Assembly (NCBI GenBank): GCA_038527215.1
Contig: JBCBGC010000083.1
Coordinates: 1 to 36,575 of the forward strand
Direction of reading: 5' to 3'
Source of the DNA: JAWPMV01 sp038527215
Lineage (GTDB): Bacteria; Bacteroidota; Bacteroidia; J057
Length of the DNA stretch: 36,575 nucleotides
Shown here: positions 1 to 7,435 of the stretch, piece by piece
How the letters are laid out: the number at the start of each line of letters is the position of its first letter
Numbering within the stretch: position 1 is the first letter of the stretch
Translations under genes and position numbers: made by a program
The notes under the pieces: model-generated
What the model was told of the DNA's origin: nothing
Seen by the model: only the letters and a program-made list of their open reading frames with translations
The model's database searches: none

Positions 1-861
1 CCGATCCCTGGGAAGTCCCCATGGATCGGTAGATTCGGAACTCAAGGTCGCATCGGACCAACTTTCCCAATCCAGAACTTCTTCCTCTCCCCGCATATAG
101 GCATGTCCTTTAAACAGTTCTGCATTCCGGAAATACTCCATGCGTTCGGCTGTTTTCCAGCTTAAGCGCGATACCGGATAAGCCGCATCCATTTTCAGGA
201 TGATGGCTGTTTCTGAGGTTTCTGTATTGGTTTTTTGTTCCCAATCCGCTCGGTACGCCCGATACTTACCCTCTCTGGTTGTTTCTAAGCCAAACCTGGC
301 AGCACTGAGGCTAAAGCCGGGCTCCGTCCAGGTAAAGCGTAGGAATTTATACTTCCCCTCTGGAATGGGGATCTGCTCTTGCAGAAAGTTGATCTTGGCC
401 TCAGCCTTGCCCATCACCCGGGTGCGATTGCCCAGTGGTTGCCAGCGGATGCGGTTGTTGCTCATCTCCAGCCCCACTTCCAGGTCGAAGTCTCTCGGTT
501 GAAAACGCAGACGGGCCTGGTTGACCGAGGGCTCTCCTTCCAGTTTAAAGGTGGCAAAGGATTTATCTTCGCCTCCTTTTTGCCGAATCTCCTCTGCCTG
601 TACTTCTTCGAAGTCTACTTGTTCCGCATAGTAGGCCAGGTGGTAAGGCACTTCCACGGTGTCCTCATCCCCCAGCAGAAATAAGCGGAGGTCAGCCAAA
701 TTTGGTTGAGCCTGCTGGAAAATACCTTCCGGCAGCACGATTTCATGCCAGGCCGTTTGCTGGATGGGTTTGAGGGCCTGGCCGGTGGTAAATTCGGAAA
801 GTTGAGCCTGGACGGCCAGGTGAGCAGTCAGGAGACTCAAACAGAAGAGCAGTCGTCGCAT
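1..861 (-). CDS. DUF3999-like exported protein, 3' end outside the window
   Basis: The minus strand is open from an ATG at 859-861 to the window edge (287 codons, no stop), so the C-terminus is missing. The N-terminus (MRRLLFCLSLLTAHLAVQAQ) is a clear Sec signal peptide ending at an AQA-like cleavage site. The mature part begins with a W-x-E-I-x-L-P segment and beta-rich sequence (ADLRLFLLGDEDTVEVPYHL) that resembles the N-terminal part of DUF3999 proteins, which are envelope proteins of unknown function. That family call is from memory of the pattern and is moderate. The gene starts 10 bp after the tex stop codon with no terminator between, so it is probably co-transcribed with tex. No enzymatic motif is visible. 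Confidence 0.7.
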   Translation of the reverse strand, partial: MRRLLFCLSLLTAHLAVQAQLSEFTTGQALKPIQQTAWHEIVLPEGIFQQAQPNLADLRLFLLGDEDTVEVPYHLAYYAEQVDFEEVQAEEIRQKGGEDKSFATFKLEGEPSVNQARLRFQPRDFDLEVGLEMSNNRIRWQPLGNRTRVMGKAEAKINFLQEQIPIPEGKYKFLRFTWTEPGFSLSAARFGLETTREGKYRAYRADWEQKTNTETSETAIILKMDAAYPVSRLSWKTAERMEYFRNAELFKGHAYMRGEEEVLDWESWSDATLSSESTDPWGLPRDR

Positions 862-871
862 AGGGCTTAGC

Positions 872-3172
872 TTATCTTTTTTTCCGCTGTTCTTTTTTGA
901 AGCGGATGAATTCAGATCCTTCGTCAGAAGAGGATGATGGGCGATTGCGATTCCGGTTTCTATGGCGGTTTCGATCTCGATCTCTATCCTGGTTTCGGTC
1001 CCGTTGGCGGTTTTCCCGACGGGGAGGGGCGGCACTTTCATCCTTCATGGACAGGCTGATCCGTTTCCGACCAATATCAATCCCTACCACCCTTACGCTC
1101 ACCTTTTGATGGACTTTCACCACCTCTGTGGGATGCTTAATAAAGCGATTGGCCATTTGGCTAAGGTGTACCAGGCCGTCCTGATGCACCCCAATGTCAA
1201 CAAAGGCCCCAAAATCCGTGATATTGGTCACGATGCCAGGCAGGACCATGCCTTCATGCAGATCGCTCATCTCATTGATGCCCTCTGCAAAACTGAATAG
1301 TTCGAACTGCTCCCGGGGATCTCTGCCTGGCTTAGCCAGTTCTTCTACGATGTCCTCCAGGGTAGGGAGGCCTACGGTTTCACTGACGTAGGAGGGTAGC
1401 TTGATCTTTTTACACAGGGCCTCATTGCCGATCAACTCATCCAGGCTCACTTGCAGGTCTTTGGCCATCTGCTCAACGATATGATAACTCTCCGGGTGGA
1501 CGGCACTGGCATCGAGGGGATGTTTTCCTTCTGGAATCCGAAGAAATCCGGCTGCTTGTTCGAAGGCCTTGGCCCCCAGGCGCGGTACTTTTTTCAGGGC
1601 AGCCCGCGAAGCAAAAGGACCGTTTTCGTTTCGGAAAAGGACGATGTTTTGTGCCAGAGAAGGGCCTAAACCAGAAACATAGGTCAGCAGTTCTTTGCTG
1701 GCTGTATTGAGGTCTACACCTACTGCGTTCACACAACTCATCACCGTATCATCCAGGCTTTTCTTCAGCTGGCTTTGATCTACATCATGTTGATATTGGC
1801 CCACTCCTATCGACTTGGGGTCGATTTTCACCAACTCTGCCAGGGGGTCCATGAGGCGACGGCCAATGGAAACCGCGCCTCTCACCGTTACATCGTGATC
1901 CGGGAATTCTTCTCTGGCTACGGCGGATGCTGAATAAATAGAGGCTCCGCTCTCATTGACCATGACCACGGCTATTTCCTTGGGTAAGCCAATGTCTTTC
2001 AGGAAGGCCTCTGTTTCCCGCCCGGCGGTGCCATTTCCAACGGCAATCACTTCAATCCCATGCCGGCTGACCAGATCATGAATGATGGCGGTGGCCTGAG
2101 CGCCTTTTCGTTGAGGCGGATGGGGAAAAATAGCGGTATGCTCTTGCAGTTTCCCTTGTTCATCCAGGCATACCACTTTGCAGCCCGTACGGAATCCCGG
2201 GTCCAGGGCCATGACCTTTTTTCGGCCCAGGGGAGCGGCCAATAGGAGTTGCCGAAGGTTCTCTACGAACACCTTGATGGCCTCAACGTCTGCTTTTTCC
2301 TTGGACAGCATGCGCACTTCAGTTTCCATAGAAGGCGCCATGAGGCGTTTGTAAGCATCATGCACCGCTTCCTCGACTTGCTTGCCCGCCGCATGTTTGC
2401 CTTGAACAAACAGGCGGTCCAACCGAAAATGCGCTTCCTCCTCTTCTGGGCGGATGCCCATAGAGAGAATCAGTTCTTTTTCTCCCCGACGAATCGCCAG
2501 TAGGCGGTGGGAAGGTATTTTGTCTATAGATTCGTTCCAGGCAAAGTAATCTTTGAATTTGGCTCCTGCTTCCTCTTTCCCTTTGAGCACTTTGGCGGTC
2601 AGGGTGCCTTTTTTGACAAAAAGATCTCGGATGCGGCTCCGGGCTTCTTTGTCCTCGTTGACCGTTTCAGCAATGATGTCGCGCGCGCCTTGCAGGGCTT
2701 CTTCCACATTTTCAACCCCTTTTTCCGCATTGACAAAAGCGGCAGCCAGGGTATCCGGATTATCACTGGGGCGTTGTTCTAACAATTGCTTGGCCAGGGC
2801 TTCCAGGCCCTTTTCCCGAGCGATGGTAGCCCGGGTACGGCGCTTGGGTTTATAAGGCAGATAAATGTCTTCTAGCTCAGTGAGGCTGGGGGCGCCTTCC
2901 ACGGCTGCCCGCAGCTCGTCGGTTAGCAATTCCCGTTCTTCCAGGGATTTGAGGATGGCCTCCCGCCTTTTGTCCAACTGCGTCAACTGCTCTGAACGAT
3001 CTCGAATACTGGCCAGCTGGACCTCATCGAGGCTGCCGGTAACTTCCTTCCGGTAGCGAGCCATAAAAGGAATGGTGGCCCCTTCGGCCAGCAAGGAGAG
3101 GGTAGCTGCGACCTGACGCGGATTCAGGGAAAGTTCCTGAGCGATCAGTTGGGTGTGGGTGTTTTTGGACAT
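872..3172 (-). CDS. tex: Tex/YhgF family RNA-binding transcription accessory protein
   Basis: The 766-residue product has the full Tex architecture: an N-terminal helical Tex domain (about 1-190, with PFMARYRKE and the LEDIYLPYKPKRRTRA segment), a YqgF/RNase H-like domain (about 320-450, LDPGFRTGCKVVCLD and AVGNGTAGRETE), helix-hairpin-helix repeats (about 485-560, VGVDLNTASKELLTYVSGLG) and an S1 RNA-binding domain (about 640-710, GIVTNITDFGAFVDIGVHQDG). Tex proteins are cytoplasmic nucleic-acid-binding factors linked to transcription and RNA turnover. The tail after the S1 domain is an Arg/Asp/Asn-rich low-complexity stretch built from RDRN/RNRN repeats ending in FKKEQRKKR, longer than in many homologues and probably a disordered RNA-binding tail. 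The ATG at 3172 gives the expected family N-terminus. A near-consensus -7 box (TATCTTTA on the minus strand) lies at 3194-3201. Confidence 0.96.
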   Translation of the reverse strand: MSKNTHTQLIAQELSLNPRQVAATLSLLAEGATIPFMARYRKEVTGSLDEVQLASIRDRSEQLTQLDKRREAILKSLEERELLTDELRAAVEGAPSLTELEDIYLPYKPKRRTRATIAREKGLEALAKQLLEQRPSDNPDTLAAAFVNAEKGVENVEEALQGARDIIAETVNEDKEARSRIRDLFVKKGTLTAKVLKGKEEAGAKFKDYFAWNESIDKIPSHRLLAIRRGEKELILSMGIRPEEEEAHFRLDRLFVQGKHAAGKQVEEAVHDAYKRLMAPSMETEVRMLSKEKADVEAIKVFVENLRQLLLAAPLGRKKVMALDPGFRTGCKVVCLDEQGKLQEHTAIFPHPPQRKGAQATAIIHDLVSRHGIEVIAVGNGTAGRETEAFLKDIGLPKEIAVVMVNESGASIYSASAVAREEFPDHDVTVRGAVSIGRRLMDPLAELVKIDPKSIGVGQYQHDVDQSQLKKSLDDTVMSCVNAVGVDLNTASKELLTYVSGLGPSLAQNIVLFRNENGPFASRAALKKVPRLGAKAFEQAAGFLRIPEGKHPLDASAVHPESYHIVEQMAKDLQVSLDELIGNEALCKKIKLPSYVSETVGLPTLEDIVEELAKPGRDPREQFELFSFAEGINEMSDLHEGMVLPGIVTNITDFGAFVDIGVHQDGLVHLSQMANRFIKHPTEVVKVHQKVSVRVVGIDIGRKRISLSMKDESAAPPRRENRQRDRNQDRDRDRNRHRNRNRNRPSSSSDEGSEFIRFKKEQRKKR

Positions 3173-3196
3173 GCGTGTGATGGTATCTCTCAGTAA

Positions 3197-3267
3197 AGAT
3201 ACGGAGGGATTCAGGTTTCTGAAGAAATTTCCTTTTAATAAAACCTATTTTGTATTCCTCCGTATCT
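3197..3267. promoter_or_regulatory. 11-bp inverted repeat in the tex / nucleotidyltransferase divergent gap
   Basis: AGATACGGAGG at 3197-3207 and its exact reverse complement CCTCCGTATCT at 3257-3267 flank a 49-bp AT-rich spacer. The repeat sits between the divergent starts of tex (3172) and the 3305 gene. The left arm overlaps a near-consensus Bacteroidota -7 box for tex (TATCTTTA on the minus strand, 3194-3201). The geometry fits a pair of operator half-sites or a looping site. No cognate regulator can be named. Confidence 0.4.
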
Positions 3268-3304
3268 AGTACGCTATGCCTTTTCCAAATTACATACCCA
3301 GGCG

Positions 3305-4096
3305 ATGAAAACACACCTTCAATCACTACTCCGAGAACTGGAAAGCTCGGAAAAAATCACTGTTCTCTACGCCAACCAATATGGGAATCGTGCCTGGGGT
3401 GTGGCTGCTACTGATGCAGCATGGGAGGGGCAATTCATTTACATCCGCCCGGAGGCAAGCTATCTGGAAGTAAAGGATAGGAGAAATCCCGGTCCGTTGA
3501 CTATTCAAGATGAAAGCTTGAGCCTTCTGGGGATGGATGTACGCTCTTTTTTGGAAGGATACCTGCGATCTGAAATATCCGCTCTGGAAGCCCTGCATGC
3601 CCCTGAAGTATACCGTCGTAGTAAGTATTTCCCTGCAACTCTATGGGCGCTTTTGCCAGCCTATTTTTCTCCGAGCCAGGTCATTCGGCAGTATGTGGCT
3701 TTGAGCGAAAGTTTTAGGCCTAAAAGCAACACCAAAACCGTTTCGGTCCAGGCTTATCTGAGTGCCCTGCGACCTATGCTGGCCGCTACCTGGGTAGCTG
3801 CCCATAAGCATGTGCCACCTCTCAGCCTGCAGGCCTTATATCAACCTCTGGAAGCCCATCCGGCTTTACAGAAAGAAATCAGAGAACTCTGGTTGGTGTT
3901 GCAGGAAAAAGGGGCTAAGGCACGCGCTCCCCGACCCGTGCTGATTGAGCAATACCTAAAAGCCGAAACCAAGCGGCTGGAACAACTTGCGGCCAGCTTG
4001 CCAACAGTGAAAGGGTCTGCCCAAAAGCTCACGGATTTTTTCCGGTATTTACTTACTTTAACCCCAAAAGATCACCAGATTCGACATACCTCGTAA
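3305..4096 (+). CDS. RlaP/YcgL-type nucleotidyltransferase relative with degraded catalytic motif
   Basis: The 263-residue product aligns by eye with the RlaP/YcgL polymerase-beta-like nucleotidyltransferases. It has the strand-turn motif as YGNRAWG (26-32), the FIYIRP strand (44-49), a Y-L segment, the Asp-containing GMDVRSFLEGYLRS helix (76-89) and the LEALHAPEVY segment (94-103). Active members carry GSRxWG and a metal-binding S-D-Y-D. Here these read GNR and A-A-W-E (38-41), so the first metal Asp is Ala and the second is Glu. I infer a catalytically weak or dead member, possibly a nucleotide- or RNA-binding pseudoenzyme. RlaP proteins are associated with RNA repair and ligation systems, but no ligase lies next to this one. 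The start at 3305 follows the divergent gap with tex. The next gene begins 17 bp after the stop. Confidence 0.7.
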   Translation: MKTHLQSLLRELESSEKITVLYANQYGNRAWGVAATDAAWEGQFIYIRPEASYLEVKDRRNPGPLTIQDESLSLLGMDVRSFLEGYLRSEISALEALHAPEVYRRSKYFPATLWALLPAYFSPSQVIRQYVALSESFRPKSNTKTVSVQAYLSALRPMLAATWVAAHKHVPPLSLQALYQPLEAHPALQKEIRELWLVLQEKGAKARAPRPVLIEQYLKAETKRLEQLAASLPTVKGSAQKLTDFFRYLLTLTPKDHQIRHTS

Positions 4097-4113
4097 CCTA
4101 CAATCGTTTGCAC

Positions 4114-4398
4114 ATGGAAAACCGAATTCTCACCCTGCACCCCGAGGGAAAAGAAGGGGTCAATATTCTCCAGGATAAATATGATCAGGTCAAAGACGTG
4201 GTGCTGGAATTATTTAACGCCCACGATGGCGAAATCACTTTCAAAGAGCTTACCCGATTGGGCAGTATCGCCCTTGCAGAAAATTTTGATGGAAAACCCA
4301 TGTGGTACCTGACTACCGTAAAACTGGACCTGGAAGCCCGAGGCATGATCCAACGGGTCCCCAAAAAATCCCCTCAACTGCTTAGGTTAGCGAAATAA
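4114..4398 (+). CDS. Small DUF6958-like protein
   Basis: The product has 94 residues (MENRILTLHPEGKEGVNILQ...). The ATG at 4114 is preferred to an in-frame TTG two codons upstream. The pattern LTLHPEGKxGVNI...KYD...ITFKELT...WYLTTVKLDLEARGMIxRVPKKSPQLLRL matches what I remember of DUF6958, small proteins that look like a single winged-helix domain. No catalytic residues or membrane segments are seen and the role is unknown. It lies 17 bp behind the nucleotidyltransferase-like gene and is probably co-transcribed with it. A hairpin with a T-run follows at 4422-4456. Confidence 0.75.
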   Translation: MENRILTLHPEGKEGVNILQDKYDQVKDVVLELFNAHDGEITFKELTRLGSIALAENFDGKPMWYLTTVKLDLEARGMIQRVPKKSPQLLRLAK

Positions 4399-4421
4399 GA
4401 ACCTTTCAACCAGAAAGTACC

Positions 4422-4456
4422 AGGCTGTTCTCGCTTCAGGAACGGCCTTTTTTTTT
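4422..4456 (+). terminator. Rho-independent terminator after the DUF6958-like gene
   Basis: Stem AGGCTGTTC (4422-4430) pairs with GAACGGCCT (4440-4448), with one G-T wobble, a 9-nt loop and a run of T through 4456. It ends the plus-strand pair 3305-4398 and runs into the stop codon of the convergent acetyltransferase gene. Confidence 0.75.
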
Positions 4457-5096
4457 AGAACTCCACGGTAGGATAAGCGGCAACGATTTCCAAAAAATCT
4501 TTCGGTGCGGAGGTAAAGGTTAGCTTTTCCAGCTCGGCGGCCGGCATATGTTCCCGCAGATAAGGCATACTCTCCGCCCATTCATTTTTTCGATTGTCAA
4601 TCTGAGGGTCCTGCAAGACCTGAAACCCAAAATCTGCATAGAGCTTAATAGCCCGGAAACTTCCAGGCTGGGTGTGTAGGTAGACCGGGAAATCTGCATC
4701 AGACAAATCCTTTAAAACTGCTGAGATCAAGGCTCTCCCCAGGCCCAGCCCTTCATATCCCTTCACCACCTTCAACCAATGCAGGGTATTAAGCTTTCCA
4801 TAGGCAGGCCAAAGTAGGCAGGTGCCCACGGGTCGGCCGTGGGGATCACAGGCGAATAAGGTCCGCTCGAAAAAGGCCTGAGCCTCGGCCCGATAAGTAT
4901 CCTCAAAAAAATCGTCCATAAATCCCCGGTAGGCCTGCACCTCCTCAGGATTGTCGAAATGCATCTCTTTCCATAGGTCAAGTTCTGAAGGGCGGCAGTT
5001 CCGAAAAGAAAATCCCACTGGCAAAGGGGAGAGCGCTTCCCGCTTTAGCGAGGCGCACATCATGAATAGATTATAATCCGCTACTTCTCTGGCCAT
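4455..5096 (-). CDS. GNAT family N-acetyltransferase
   Basis: The 213-residue product starts at the ATG at 5094-5096 (MAREVADYNLFM); an in-frame TTG three codons upstream is less likely. The acetyl-CoA-binding core is visible in the second half: beta strand RPVGTCLLWPAYGKLNTLHWLKVVKGYEGLGLGRALISAVL contains the GNAT motif A (Q/R-x-x-G-x-G/A) as YEGLGLGRAL. It is followed by FPVYLHTQPGSFRAIKLYADFGFQVL, the typical motif B segment with the Y-x-x-x-G-F turn. The acceptor substrate cannot be predicted. The gene sits immediately downstream of the peroxidase terminator on the same strand and converges on the DUF6958-like gene. Confidence 0.9.
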   Translation of the reverse strand: MAREVADYNLFMMCASLKREALSPLPVGFSFRNCRPSELDLWKEMHFDNPEEVQAYRGFMDDFFEDTYRAEAQAFFERTLFACDPHGRPVGTCLLWPAYGKLNTLHWLKVVKGYEGLGLGRALISAVLKDLSDADFPVYLHTQPGSFRAIKLYADFGFQVLQDPQIDNRKNEWAESMPYLREHMPAAELEKLTFTSAPKDFLEIVAAYPTVEF

Positions 5097-5103
5097 GATG
5101 ATC

Positions 5104-5133
5104 AAAAAAAGGCCTGATACAGGATCAGGCCTT
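5104..5133 (-). terminator. Terminator of the cytochrome c peroxidase gene
   Basis: On the minus strand AAGGCCTGAT pairs with ATCAGGCCTT (plus coordinates 5124-5133 and 5109-5118) around a 5-nt loop, followed by a run of T down to 5104. It lies 30 bp past the peroxidase stop and only a few bases before the acetyltransferase start. Confidence 0.85.
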
Positions 5134-5162
5134 AGGGATAGATTGAAAGTGCTAAAAACTCT

Positions 5163-6626
5163 TTATTGAGCGATTACCTGCTTTACCATGCGATCTGAAC
5201 CGTTGTCAACGGCTATGATATAAGTGCCAGCCGGCAGGCTTTCTCGTTCAAATCTGACCTCGTTATCGCGGGTGCTTATTTCTTTGATCAAACGTCCCTG
5301 GTTATCCAGGAGTCTGGCCCGGAATTCCTCGGCACGGGTATTTTCCCAGGCCACATTGATATGGCCCCGGAAGGGATTCGGAAATACTTCCAGCACCTTC
5401 TGTTCGATTTCATCATCAATAGGGGTGAAGAGGCGGTTCACTGGTACCGCGCGGACAGAGTCCAGACCGAAGGGATTCTCCCAGCGGGGATCATTATTGA
5501 AGGCATTATCGTCCAGGGTTCTCAGGAAGGCTACCAGGGCATCTTTTTCTGCGGAGGTGAAATTGAATTTTTTCGGTAAACCATTCTCCTTGAGACGACT
5601 ATCCAGGTTGGGGTGATCCTGTATCCCTGTGCTATAGTGCTCTACGACATCTTCCAGGGTGGCAAAGCGCCCATCATGCATATATGGTCCTGTTTTGCCT
5701 ATGTTTCTTAAAGAAGCAGCTTTGAATTTTCCGTTATCGCTGGAATTATTGGTGATTTCCCCCACGCCTTTATCCAGGTAGAGCAGGTCCAGGCCATTGT
5801 TGATCGGCTCTGGCATGTGGAAGTTGTGGGTGGTATGGCACTGATCACAACCACTCTGCAGGAATATATCCTTACCAATGTTCTCTTCATTCGAGTAGTT
5901 GGGGAAAGGGAGGGTGCGGTCCCAAACCTGCATGACGCCGAGGTCATAATCCGTCTGGGAAGAAGCCATGGAGCGTACGAACTGACCAATGGCTGCGGCA
6001 ATTCGGTCCTGGGTAACCGTGGTATTGCCAAAAGCATTTTGGAAAAGCTGCGGATAATAGGAGGCATTGGCGACCCGGGCCACCATAGTATCCAGATCCA
6101 TGCCCATCTCAATGGTACTGGTCAGGGCTGCCCGTATTTGGGATTGCAGGGTATCTGCACTGGCGTCCCAGAAGAAAGACCCTGTTGGTTGAAAGCGGGA
6201 ATTGACCAGGCCAATAGAATTGCGGGTGGTATGCTGTCCGTTAAAGCCTTTGGATAAGGCTTTGCCATCCGAGAAGCCATCTTTGCCGAGGTGGCAACTG
6301 CCACAAGAGATGGTGAAGTTGGCTGAGAGGCGCTTGTCATAGAATAATACCCGACCCAAAGTAGCACCTGCGCTGGTCATGGTATTGTTAGTGGCGGGCT
6401 GGTATTCTGAGCCGGAAATGTCCGGATCAAACACAAAGTGAACCCCCATGGTAGAGAAAAAATCTTCATAATCGTAGTCAGTGCCAGGGAGGAGCGGCTG
6501 GGTACTGTCTCCCATGACTCCCCAGACGGCCAGGGTCGCTGACTGAGGTTGGTCTGCGGGAACCGATACGAGAAACATGGCCAGTAGACTGGCGAGGAAA
6601 CCGACAAAGTAGATGCGGTGTTTCAT
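5163..6626 (-). CDS. MauG/CCP-type di-heme cytochrome c peroxidase with T9SS C-terminal domain
   Basis: The 487-residue protein has an N-terminal signal peptide (MKHRIYFVGFLASLLAMFLVSV) and two c-type heme motifs, CGSCH (108-112) and CDQCH (260-264). Between and after them is the family core (LGRVLFYDKRLSAN, FWDASADTLQSQ, GPYMHDGRFATLEDVVEHYSTG). These proteins reduce hydrogen peroxide or carry out related oxidations with electrons from small cytochromes or cupredoxins. From about residue 411 the sequence becomes a type IX secretion sorting domain (VFPNPFRGHINVAW ... LPAGTYIIAVDNGSDRMVKQVIAQ), so the enzyme should pass the outer membrane and be surface-attached or released. A strong terminator follows at 5104-5133. 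The gene stands alone; the 6627-6840 gap upstream is shared with rdgB. Confidence 0.95.
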   Translation of the reverse strand: MKHRIYFVGFLASLLAMFLVSVPADQPQSATLAVWGVMGDSTQPLLPGTDYDYEDFFSTMGVHFVFDPDISGSEYQPATNNTMTSAGATLGRVLFYDKRLSANFTISCGSCHLGKDGFSDGKALSKGFNGQHTTRNSIGLVNSRFQPTGSFFWDASADTLQSQIRAALTSTIEMGMDLDTMVARVANASYYPQLFQNAFGNTTVTQDRIAAAIGQFVRSMASSQTDYDLGVMQVWDRTLPFPNYSNEENIGKDIFLQSGCDQCHTTHNFHMPEPINNGLDLLYLDKGVGEITNNSSDNGKFKAASLRNIGKTGPYMHDGRFATLEDVVEHYSTGIQDHPNLDSRLKENGLPKKFNFTSAEKDALVAFLRTLDDNAFNNDPRWENPFGLDSVRAVPVNRLFTPIDDEIEQKVLEVFPNPFRGHINVAWENTRAEEFRARLLDNQGRLIKEISTRDNEVRFERESLPAGTYIIAVDNGSDRMVKQVIAQ

Positions 6627-6813
6627 GGTGAATGAGGTTAGAAGGTAGAAACTGAGATTGTGCTACTTACTCAGACGTAAAACAACCAGGGAATGCTGCA
6701 AAAGCAAGATAAGGAATTTTTTTTGTCCTGCTAAATACTCAAAGTCAGAACCCCCGCTCATCCGGGAATTCCTTTCTCCTTTGACATAAGCAGGAAGGTT
6801 CGGGAAAAAGGCC

Positions 6814-6821
6814 TAAATTTG
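6814..6821 (+). promoter_or_regulatory. TAnnTTTG -7 box upstream of rdgB
   Basis: TAAATTTG matches the Bacteroidota -7 consensus and lies 19 bp before the TTG start of rdgB at 6841. No TTG/TTTG at the ideal 19-21 bp upstream distance is seen, so only half of the promoter is supported. The rest of the 6627-6840 gap has no recognisable gene. Confidence 0.45.
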
Positions 6822-6840
6822 CCAGCTGATTATTAATCCT

Positions 6841-7425
6841 TTGGCATTGAAAAAGCGCATACTTTTTGGCACCAACAATCTGCATAAGTTGCGGGAAATC
6901 CGAGAAATCCTGTCCGAGACTTATGAAGTGCTCAGCCTGGCTGACGTACAACTCGATATGGATGTGGAAGAAACGGAACCCGATCTGGTTGGGAATGCGA
7001 TCCTGAAAGCCCGAGCCTTTTCTGAAGCAAGTGGGATGCCTTGCTTTGCGGATGATACCGGGCTGGAAGTTACTGCCCTGGGCGGAAAGCCAGGAGTCAG
7101 AACGGCGCGCTATGCAGGCGAACATGCCACTTTCCAGGACAATATCGACAAGCTGCTCCGGGAAATGCAGGGAAAAACGGACCGCAGTGCGGCTTTTCGA
7201 ACCGTGATCGCCTATGTGAATGGAGAGCAAGTGGACACCTTTGAAGGAAAAGTAGAGGGGGCCATTACCCAGGCGGCAAGTGGTCAGGGAGGTTTCGGAT
7301 ATGATCCGGTTTTTGCCCCAGAAGGAAAGGATGTAACCTTTGCCGAAATGAGTCCTGAGGATAAAAATGCCATATCCCATCGGGGAAGGGCGGTCCGAAA
7401 ATTTACCGATTTCCTGCTTTCCTAA
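6841..7425 (+). CDS. rdgB: RdgB/HAM1 non-canonical purine NTP pyrophosphatase
   Basis: The 194-residue product is a complete Ham1/RdgB protein. It hydrolyses XTP, ITP and dITP to monophosphates and pyrophosphate and so keeps deaminated purines out of nucleic acids. Diagnostic segments are ILFGTNNLHKLREI (nucleotide-binding N-terminus), CFADDTGLEVTALGGKPGVRTARYAG (catalytic Asp-Asp region), GGFGYDPVF and the C-terminal ISHRGRAVRKF. No ATG is available: an in-frame stop lies at 6814-6816 and the first ATG is at codon 40, so translation must begin at a TTG (6841 or 6847). The second gives LKKRILFGTNN, nearer the usual family start. The uridine kinase gene follows after 10 bp, making a nucleotide-metabolism pair. 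Confidence 0.95.
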   Translation: MALKKRILFGTNNLHKLREIREILSETYEVLSLADVQLDMDVEETEPDLVGNAILKARAFSEASGMPCFADDTGLEVTALGGKPGVRTARYAGEHATFQDNIDKLLREMQGKTDRSAAFRTVIAYVNGEQVDTFEGKVEGAITQAASGQGGFGYDPVFAPEGKDVTFAEMSPEDKNAISHRGRAVRKFTDFLLS

Positions 7426-7430
7426 GTTTG
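7423..7430 (+). promoter_or_regulatory. TAnnTTTG box overlapping the rdgB stop codon
   Basis: TAAGTTTG starts with the rdgB TAA stop and ends 5 bp before the udk ATG. If used, it would give a leaderless or nearly leaderless udk mRNA. The -33 element is not convincing, so this may be chance. Confidence 0.25.
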
Positions 7431-7435
7431 CCTAT

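Noticed and set aside
6745..7380. 211-codon minus-strand frame over rdgB
   Set aside because: Antisense to an unambiguous rdgB; no family features.
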